Source: DASYQD01 sp036005845
GTDB lineage: Bacteria; Acidobacteriota; Thermoanaerobaculia; Multivoradales; JAIOJS01
Reading direction: 5' to 3'
Assembly: GCA_036005845.1 (NCBI GenBank)
Contig: DASYQD010000153.1
Coordinates: 1 to 37,399 of the forward strand
Length of the DNA: 37,399 bases
Part shown: positions 32,002 through 37,399 of the stretch, piece by piece
How the letters are laid out: every line of letters starts with the position of its first letter
Numbering within the stretch: the stretch's first letter is position 1
Notes under the pieces: generated by a model
The model's database searches: none
What the model was told of the DNA's origin: nothing
What the model saw: only the letters and a program-made list of their open reading frames with translations
Made by a program: the position numbers and the translations under genes

Positions 32002-32576
32002 CGGGTCTCCAACTCGGCCTGCATCCAGGCGCGGGCGAAGTCCCAGTCGCGGCGCACCGTCGCCGAGGAGACGTCGAGACAGGCCGCCACCTCGTCGATC
32101 TCCAGGCCCGCGAAGTAGCGCATCTCGACCACCCGCGCCACGCGCGGCGCCTCGGCGGCCAGCCGCTCGAGCGCGTTGTCGAGGTCGAGCAACTCCACCT
32201 CGGAGGCGCCCACCGCCGGCGCCGCCACCAAGGTGGCGCCGGTGCGCACCTCGTCCACCTGCCGCTTCTTGCGCAGGCGGCGGCGCGCGCGGTCGACCAG
32301 CACCCGGCGCATGGTGGTGGCCGCGAGGCCGAAGAAGTGCGCGCGATCGCGCCAGTCGACGCGCACCTGGTCGACGAGGCGGAGGTAGGCCTCGTGGACG
32401 AGGTCGGTGGGGTGGAGGGAGTGCCCCGCTCGCTCGCCGCGCAGCTGCGCCGAGGCGAGCCGCTTGAGGTGGGGATAGACCCGCTCCAGCAACTCGTCAC
32501 GAGCGGCGGCCTCCCCCTGCCGCCATGCGCGCAGCAGCCCGGTGACGTCCTCGTCGCGCGTCGCGGCGCGAGCCAC
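31998..32576 (-). CDS. ECF sigma factor (TIGR02999-like), kinase-linked
   Basis: 192 aa. Sigma region 2 (HPTDLVHEAYLRLVDQ, RDRAHFFGLAATTMRRVLVDRAR) and region 4 (VVEMRYFAGLEIDEVAACLDVSSATVRRDW) form the whole protein. This group occurs in Acidobacteria and Planctomycetes beside Ser/Thr kinases in place of an anti-sigma factor, which matches the overlapping kinase gene. The GTG start at 32576 lacks a Shine-Dalgarno and has TAGACT 6 nt upstream. Confidence 0.9.
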   Translation of the reverse strand: MARAATRDEDVTGLLRAWRQGEAAARDELLERVYPHLKRLASAQLRGERAGHSLHPTDLVHEAYLRLVDQVRVDWRDRAHFFGLAATTMRRVLVDRARRRLRKKRQVDEVRTGATLVAAPAVGASEVELLDLDNALERLAAEAPRVARVVEMRYFAGLEIDEVAACLDVSSATVRRDWDFARAWMQAELETR

Positions 32577-32582
32577 GGCGGC

Positions 32583-32588
32583 AGTCTA
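32583..32588 (-). promoter_or_regulatory. -10 box TAGACT, probable leaderless start of the sigma-kinase operon
   Basis: TAGACT on the minus strand is followed by 6 nt and then GTG at 32576. Confidence 0.4.
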
Positions 32589-32681
32589 ATGCGCGGCGGT
32601 GTGATCGAATCGAGGCTGGCGGCTTGCCGCGGCTGGAACGGCGCGTGCACGCCTCGGCGACGCCAGAAGGAGCGGGTGGAG

Positions 32682-34106
32682 ATGATGGCAGACGCAGCCG
32701 GGGCCGCGGCGAAGCTGAAGGGCGGTGCGATCACGCTCGAGGAGCTCGACGGCCTCGCCTCGCGCAGCGAGGTCGACACCGTGCTCGTCGTCTTCCCCGA
32801 CCTCTACGGCCGCTTCATGGGCAAGCGCGTGCCGGCGGCGTTCTTCCTCGACAGCGTCGCCAAGGCGGGGATGCACGCCTGCAACTACCTGCTCACCGTC
32901 GACATGGAGATGGACGTCGTGCCGGGCTACGAGTTCGCCAACTGGGCCCGCGGCTACGGCGACTTCCACTGCGTGCCCGACCTCGCGACGCTGCGGCGGC
33001 TGTCGTGGCTCGATCGCTCGGCGCAGGTGATCTGCGACCTCGAGATGCCGGGTTCGGCCGATCACCGGATGGAGCCGGTTGCGATCGCGCCGCGGTCGAT
33101 TTTGAAGCGGCAGCTCGCGCGTGCGGCTGAAGCCGGCTACCGCGTGATGGCCGCATCGGAGCTCGAGTACTACATCTTCAAGGAGACCTACGACTCGGCG
33201 CGCGCCAAGGGCTTCGACAAGCTCGAGCCCTTCGGCTGGTATCTCGAGGACTACCACATGCTGCAGGGCACCAAGGAGGAGGCGTTCAACGGCGCGCTGC
33301 GCCGCCACCTCGACGCCAGCGGCATCCCGGTCGAGTCGAGCAAGGGCGAGTGGGGTCCCGGCCAGCACGAGCTGAACATCCGCTATGCCGAGGCCCTCGA
33401 GATGGCCGACGGCCACTGCATCTACAAGCAGGCCGCGAAGGAGATCGCGCTGCAGACGGGCGTGGCGGTGACCTTCATGGCGAAGTGGAAGAGCGACCTC
33501 GCGGGGTCGAGCAATCACCTCCACCTGTCGCTGTGGGACGAGAGCGGCGAGCGCGCGCGCTTCCCGGGCGAGACGGCGCTCGGCCCGCTGCAGGCGAGCG
33601 ATGAATTGCGCTGGTTCCTCGGCGGCTGGATCGCGCACGCGCGAGCGCTGGCGCCCTTCTACGCGCCCTACCCGACGTCGTACAAGCGCTACGTCTTCCA
33701 GTCGTGGGCTCCCACCAACCTGGCGTGGAGCGTCGACAACCGCACCGCCGGCTTCCGGCTGCTCGGCGAAGGCCCGTCGCTGCGCATCGAATGCCGCATC
33801 CCGGGCGCCGACGCGAATCCCTACCTGGCATTCGCGGCGAGCATCGCCGCGGGCCTCGACGGCATCGCCAACCAGATCGAGCCGCCGCGGCAGTTCACCG
33901 GCGACGCCTACGAGGCCGGCAACGTGCCGAAGGTGCCGGCGAGCCTGCGGGAAGCGGTGGTGGAGATGGAGAAGAGCGAGATGCTGCGCCGTGCGTTCGG
34001 CGACGACGTCATCGCCCACTACGCCCACTTCTTCCGCGTCGAGCAGGAAAAGCTCGACCGTGTGGTGACCACCTGGGAACGGGAGCGCTACTTTGAGCGC
34101 GCGTGA
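32682..34106 (+). CDS. Glutamine-synthetase-family ligase (gamma-glutamylpolyamine synthetase-like)
   Basis: 474 aa, cytosolic. ATP-dependent ligase fold: Glu pair in ASELEYYIF, the Glu-rich site in WGPGQHELNIRYAEAL, GSSNHLHLSLWD (the NGSGxHxHxS equivalent), NRTAGFRLLG and IECRIPGADANPYLAFAA. True GlnA has a longer Tyr-adenylation end; this is the shorter type used to glutamylate amines, as PuuA does with putrescine. The PuuD-like hydrolase, SDR and ALDH downstream support polyamine or other amine catabolism. ATG 32682 has AAGGAG 9 nt upstream. The RHH/80-aa pair sits between it and puuD-like gene. Confidence 0.85.
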   Translation: MMADAAGAAAKLKGGAITLEELDGLASRSEVDTVLVVFPDLYGRFMGKRVPAAFFLDSVAKAGMHACNYLLTVDMEMDVVPGYEFANWARGYGDFHCVPDLATLRRLSWLDRSAQVICDLEMPGSADHRMEPVAIAPRSILKRQLARAAEAGYRVMAASELEYYIFKETYDSARAKGFDKLEPFGWYLEDYHMLQGTKEEAFNGALRRHLDASGIPVESSKGEWGPGQHELNIRYAEALEMADGHCIYKQAAKEIALQTGVAVTFMAKWKSDLAGSSNHLHLSLWDESGERARFPGETALGPLQASDELRWFLGGWIAHARALAPFYAPYPTSYKRYVFQSWAPTNLAWSVDNRTAGFRLLGEGPSLRIECRIPGADANPYLAFAASIAAGLDGIANQIEPPRQFTGDAYEAGNVPKVPASLREAVVEMEKSEMLRRAFGDDVIAHYAHFFRVEQEKLDRVVTTWERERYFERA

Positions 34107-34134
34107 GGCATGGCGCCGGGCTGCGCGGGGGATC

Positions 34135-34377
34135 TCAGAGCCTCTTGCCTCTGGCTGCCTGGCCGCGCAGGAGAAAGGTCTTCGGATACCGCCCTTCGCC
34201 GCAGATCTTGAACGAGCCGAAGTCCTTGAACCACTCGCCGTCGGGAGCGTCGGGCTCTGCCTCCCTCCACAGCTTCAGTCGATACAGGTCCTCGGCGGTG
34301 ATCTGCCGCTCGCAGAGTCGTTCGAAGAGGTGGTCGCGGAGCGCGGGCGGGAGGTTCGTCCACTGGATCTTCGGCAC
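34135..34377 (-). CDS. Conserved small hypothetical protein paired with RHH protein (toxin-like position)
   Basis: 80 aa, basic, no signal or membrane segment. Visible sequence: MPKIQWTNLPPALRDHLFER at the start, then EDLYRLKLWREAEPDAPDGE and a Gly/Lys-rich end (PKTFLLRG). I do not recognise a catalytic motif. Its GTG start shares one base with the stop of the upstream RHH gene, the usual arrangement of an antitoxin-toxin pair. It could equally be a non-toxic partner. Confidence 0.65.
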   Translation of the reverse strand: MPKIQWTNLPPALRDHLFERLCERQITAEDLYRLKLWREAEPDAPDGEWFKDFGSFKICGEGRYPKTFLLRGQAARGKRL

Positions 34378-34637
34378 TACGGGTCACCGAAGGTCATGCG
34401 TGCCAGCTGCTCCTTGAGACGCTGCTGCTCGGCGCGACTCGGGCTTTGGCTCAACCGGTCGGCCAGCTCGAAGAACAGCGCCTTCTCCTGCTCTTGGGCC
34501 GCCAAGCCGCTCTCGATGAGGTCGACGATGACGCGATTGGCGCTGGTTCGCTGGCGCTTGGCCAGAGCTTGGACGCGGCGGGCTACTGTTGGCGGAAGGC
34601 TCACGCTCTGGCGGACGCTTCGCGAAGACTGCGGCAT
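34377..34637 (-). CDS. Ribbon-helix-helix (CopG-like) regulator, antitoxin-like
   Basis: 86 aa. The N-terminal strand QSVSLPPTVARRVQALAKRQ plus the helix RTSANRVIVDLIESGL is a ribbon-helix-helix DNA-binding domain; residues 50-80 form a charged helix that could bind the partner. It probably represses its own operon as a dimer. ATG 34637 has TAAGCT 6 nt upstream and no Shine-Dalgarno. Confidence 0.8.
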   Translation of the reverse strand: MPQSSRSVRQSVSLPPTVARRVQALAKRQRTSANRVIVDLIESGLAAQEQEKALFFELADRLSQSPSRAEQQRLKEQLARMTFGDP

Positions 34638-34643
34638 GGCTTC

Positions 34644-34649
34644 AGCTTA
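34644..34649 (-). promoter_or_regulatory. -10 box TAAGCT, probable leaderless start of the RHH pair
   Basis: TAAGCT on the minus strand is followed by 6 nt and then ATG at 34637. Confidence 0.35.
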
Positions 34650-34730
34650 CACCACGAAGCACCATCATGCACCAAGCGGGCAATCGGCTGGTGGCAGTAA
34701 GACGAGCTCGAGCCCCACAGGTGGTCCGTA

Positions 34731-35456
34731 ATGCAACCACCACTGATCGGTATCACCACCTACGGCCGCGGCAAGGACGGCCGCTTCGCGCTGCCGGTCG
34801 AATACGTCGACGCCGTGCGCCGGGCGGGCGGCGTGTCGGTGTTGCTGCCGCCGGGTGAGGCGGCGGTCGAGGAGCTGGTCGAGCGGTTGGATGGCTTCGT
34901 GCTCTCGGGCGGCGGCGACGTCGATCCCGAACGCTATGGCGGTGACGTAAAGCATCCGAAGGTGGAGCGCATCGACGCCGAGCGCGACGCGTTCGAGTTG
35001 GCGCTGGCGCGGGCGGTCGTGGAGCGGCGCGTGCCGGCGCTCTCGATCTGCCGCGGCTGCCAGGTGATGAACGTCGCCCTCGGCGGTTCGTTGCACGAGC
35101 ACCTGCCGGACGTGGTGGGCGAGTCGATCGCGCACCGGCCGGAGGCGGGCAGCGTGGAGCGGCTGCGCCATCCGGTCGCCGTGGAGGGCGGCTCGCGGCT
35201 TGCAGCGACGATGGGCACGATGCGTTCCTCGCCCGTCACTTGGCACCATCAGGCACCCGATCGCGTGGCATCTCCGCTGCGCGTCGCGGCGCGTGCCGAC
35301 GATGGCACCATCGAAGCGCTCGAGCTGCCCGAGCACCCGTGGCTCATCGCCGTGCAGTGGCACCCCGAGATGTCGGCGGCCGAGGACGCCGAGCAGCAGC
35401 GGATCTTCGACGGGCTCGTCGCGGCGGCGCGCGAGCGTCGCCGCGCCAAGCCATGA
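34731..35456 (+). CDS. puuD: Gamma-glutamyl-gamma-aminobutyrate hydrolase-like (peptidase C26)
   Basis: 241 aa, class I glutamine-amidotransferase fold. Catalytic Cys107 in ICRGCQVMN, His211 and Glu213 in VQWHPEM; SGGGDVDPERYG (59-70) is the C26 signature. PuuD frees GABA from gamma-Glu-GABA at the end of the glutamylated putrescine route; the GS-like and ALDH genes nearby support this. The ATG at 34731 has AGGTGG 6 nt upstream. It overlaps the SDR gene by 4 nt (ATGA). Confidence 0.85.
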   Translation: MQPPLIGITTYGRGKDGRFALPVEYVDAVRRAGGVSVLLPPGEAAVEELVERLDGFVLSGGGDVDPERYGGDVKHPKVERIDAERDAFELALARAVVERRVPALSICRGCQVMNVALGGSLHEHLPDVVGESIAHRPEAGSVERLRHPVAVEGGSRLAATMGTMRSSPVTWHHQAPDRVASPLRVAARADDGTIEALELPEHPWLIAVQWHPEMSAAEDAEQQRIFDGLVAAARERRRAKP

Positions 35457-36244
35457 ACGTGGAAAGCGCCGCTCGCCTCGCCGGCAAGGTCGCGCTGATC
35501 ACGGGCGCCGGCAGCGGCATCGGCCGCGAGTCGGCGCTGCTCTTCGCGCGCGAGGGTGCCGCGGTGGTGGTGGTCGACGTCACCGATGCCGCCGGGGAGG
35601 AGACCGTCGACCTCATCCGCCGCGACGGCGGCAAGGCGCTCTACGTGCACGCCGACGTGTCGAAGGACGGCGACTGCGCGGCGATGGTGGGTGCCGCCGA
35701 GGAGGGCTTCGGCCGCCTCGACGTGCTGTTCAACAACGCCGGCATCATGCACGGTAAAGACGACGACGCCGTCACCACCGACGAAGAGGTGTGGGACCTC
35801 ACCATGGCGATCAACGCCAAGGGCGTCTTCCTCGGCTGCAAGCACGGCGTGCCGGCGCTGCGCCGCGCCGGCGGCGGCGCGATCGTCAACACCGCATCGT
35901 TCGTCGCCGTGCTCGGGGCGGCGACGCCGCAAGTGGCCTACACCGCCAGCAAGGGCGCCGTGCTGGCGATGACCCGCGAGCTCGCCGTCGTCCACGCGCG
36001 CGAGAACATCCGCGTCAACGCGCTCTGTCCGGGCCCGCTGCAGACCAAGCTGTTGATGGACTTCCTCGACACCGAAGCGAAGAAGCAGCGCCGTCTCGTC
36101 CACGTGCCGATGGGCCGTTTCGGTCTCGCCGCCGAGATGGCAAAGGCGGCGCTCTTCCTCGCCTCCGACGAGTCGTCGTATATGACCGGCGCCACCTTCC
36201 TCGTCGACGGCGGCATCACCGCCGCCTACGTGACGCCGGAGTAG
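35453..36244 (+). CDS. Short-chain dehydrogenase/reductase
   Basis: 263 aa, classical SDR. Cofactor motif TGAGSGIG at 17-24 and Asp42 at the end of strand 2 (VVDV) favour NAD(H). NNAG at 94-97, catalytic Ser149, Tyr163 and Lys167 (YTASK) are all present, and the C-terminus carries YMTGATFLVDGG. The substrate is unknown; by context a hydroxy or aldehyde intermediate of amine breakdown. It starts within the upstream stop and ends 14 nt before the ALDH gene. Confidence 0.88.
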   Translation: MNVESAARLAGKVALITGAGSGIGRESALLFAREGAAVVVVDVTDAAGEETVDLIRRDGGKALYVHADVSKDGDCAAMVGAAEEGFGRLDVLFNNAGIMHGKDDDAVTTDEEVWDLTMAINAKGVFLGCKHGVPALRRAGGGAIVNTASFVAVLGAATPQVAYTASKGAVLAMTRELAVVHARENIRVNALCPGPLQTKLLMDFLDTEAKKQRRLVHVPMGRFGLAAEMAKAALFLASDESSYMTGATFLVDGGITAAYVTPE

Positions 36245-36258
36245 CCGCGGAGGCGCCG

Positions 36259-37399
36259 ATGATCGCCAGCGAGGCCGCTCTGGAAGCACTGCTGATCGAG
36301 GGGGCGCGGACGCCGGCGGCGGACGGCGCCGCCGCGGAGCTGCACGATCCAGCCAACGGCGAGGTACTGGCGCGGGTGGCCGAAGCGGGCGAGCAGGACG
36401 TCGACCGTGCCGTGCGCGCCGCCCATGCGGCGTTCGATCCGCGCGGCCCCTGGCGACGGATGAGCAGCCGCGAGCGCGGCCAGCTCCTGCGCCGCATCGC
36501 CGACGGCCTGCGCGAGAAGGGCGAGCACATCGCGCACCTCGAGTCGCGCAACGCCGGCAAGCCGATCGCCGCCGCGCGGGGCGAGGTGCAGGCCGCCGCC
36601 AACTGCTTCGAGTACTACGCCGGCGCCGTCGACAAGGTGGCAGGGCAGACGCTGCCGGTGGCGGCGAAGGGGCACGCCTTCACCTTCCGCGAGCCGCTCG
36701 GCGTCTGCGCGCTGATCACACCGTGGAACTTCCCGCTCCTCATCACCAGCTGGAAGGTGGCACCGGCGCTGGCGATGGCGAACACCGTCGTGCTCAAGCC
36801 CGCCGAGCTGACGCCGCTGACGGCGCTCGCGCTGGGCGAGCTGGCGCTCGCCTGCGGTCTGCCGCCCGGCGTGCTCAACGTGCTGCCGGGGAAGGGGACC
36901 GTCGCCGGCCGCGCGCTGGTGCGGCACCCGCTCGTGCGCAAGGTGTCGTTCACCGGCTCGACCGCGGTGGGCCGCGAGGTGATGCGGGCCGCGGCGGACG
37001 GCATCAAGCGCGTCTCGCTCGAGCTCGGCGGCAAGTCGGCGAGCCTCGTCTTCGCCGACGCCGACCTCGAGGCGTGCGTCGCCTCGTCGCTGTGGGCCGT
37101 CTACGACAACGCCGGCCAGGACTGCTGCGCGCGCAGCCGCGTGCTCGTCGAGCGGCCGGTCTTCGCCGACTTCGTCGCCCGCTTCGTCGACAAGGCGCGC
37201 GCCATCCGCCTCGGCGACCCCGCCGACCCGCACGCCGAGATGGGACCGCTCATCTCGGCCGACCAGCGGCGCCGCGTCCAGCGCTACATCGAGAGCGCCG
37301 ACGAAGCCGGTGCGCGGCGCCTCTGCGGCGGTGAGGTCCCGGCCGGCCAGGCCTTCGCGCACGGTCACTACTTGACGCCTGCGGTATACGTGGACGTGG
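36259..37399 (+). CDS. Aldehyde dehydrogenase, 3'-truncated by window edge (PuuC-like position)
   Basis: 380 residues visible of an expected 480-490. ITPWNFP (153-159), KPAE (180-183), FTGSTAVG (231-238), general base Glu255 in LELGGKS and catalytic Cys289 in NAGQDCCARSR are all intact. Single-domain, unlike the ALDH16-type gene at the start of the window. In a puu-like operon it would oxidise gamma-glutamyl-gamma-aminobutyraldehyde. ATG 36259 has GGAGG 5 nt upstream. No stop is reached. Confidence 0.92.
   Translation, partial: MIASEAALEALLIEGARTPAADGAAAELHDPANGEVLARVAEAGEQDVDRAVRAAHAAFDPRGPWRRMSSRERGQLLRRIADGLREKGEHIAHLESRNAGKPIAAARGEVQAAANCFEYYAGAVDKVAGQTLPVAAKGHAFTFREPLGVCALITPWNFPLLITSWKVAPALAMANTVVLKPAELTPLTALALGELALACGLPPGVLNVLPGKGTVAGRALVRHPLVRKVSFTGSTAVGREVMRAAADGIKRVSLELGGKSASLVFADADLEACVASSLWAVYDNAGQDCCARSRVLVERPVFADFVARFVDKARAIRLGDPADPHAEMGPLISADQRRRVQRYIESADEAGARRLCGGEVPAGQAFAHGHYLTPAVYVDV

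Noticed and set aside
28915..32118. 1067-codon plus-strand open frame across the kinase and sigma genes
   Set aside because: Low-complexity Arg/Ala/Gly shadow of well-supported genes on the other strand or frame.
1..37399. CRISPR array, rRNA, tRNA, integrase or transposase genes
   Set aside because: None found on reading both strands; the repeats present are palindromes and inverted repeats without regular spacer spacing.

Overview
This is a GC-rich (about 70% by eye) chromosomal window, most likely from an Acidobacteriota bacterium, possibly a Thermoanaerobaculia-like lineage. The basis is a large secreted VWA protein of the acidobacterial type, an ECF sigma factor overlapping a TPR-bearing Ser/Thr kinase, a secreted esterase with a C-terminal domain I associate with this group, and many genes whose -10 box lies directly before the start codon. 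The assignment is inference and was not tested by any search.

Layout: (i) 1-3385, 3' end of deoC and a two-domain ALDH16-type aldehyde dehydrogenase, separated by a dispersed palindrome. (ii) 3421-6322 minus, a VWA protein followed by a MerB (organomercurial lyase)-like gene. An in-frame TGA in that gene falls exactly at the position of the second catalytic cysteine and is followed by a SECIS-like hairpin, so it reads as a selenoprotein gene. (iii) 6499-13999, a small unknown protein, an anti-sigma antagonist, two convergent GT-C-like membrane proteins and an overlapping amidohydrolase pair whose second member has lost the HxH metal motif. (iv) 14000-14900, a gene-free stretch that is one large imperfect inverted repeat with nested 150-bp elements. 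(v) 14914-15978, a secreted esterase. (vi) 16063-22126 minus, a tight five-gene unit (lysine 2,3-aminomutase, two ATP-grasp ligases, a GNAT, an S8 protease) behind one sigma70-type promoter; it looks like a small beta-amino-acid or peptide pathway. (vii) 22308-27951, exonuclease III followed by a lower-GC island closed by a second, about 88% identical copy of the last 210 bp of the exonuclease gene. (viii) 28025-32576, a seven-repeat FG-GAP secreted protein, then the kinase and sigma factor. (ix) 32682-37399, a polyamine-catabolism-like locus (gamma-glutamylation ligase, PuuD-like hydrolase, SDR, ALDH) with an RHH plus 80-aa pair inserted in the opposite direction.

The island (23466-27352) carries four same-strand genes with one theme, nucleobase and nucleotide handling: a 5'(3')-deoxyribonucleotidase-like HAD, a membrane-anchored dCTP-deaminase/dUTPase-fold protein that lacks the catalytic Glu, a uracil-phosphoribosyltransferase-like protein with an unfamiliar N-terminal half, and an AzgA-type NCS2 nucleobase permease. 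The last two overlap by 4 nt. This unit, the putative Sec-MerB and the KamA/ATP-grasp operon are the three best candidates for undescribed biology. No tRNA, rRNA, CRISPR array or integrase was seen.
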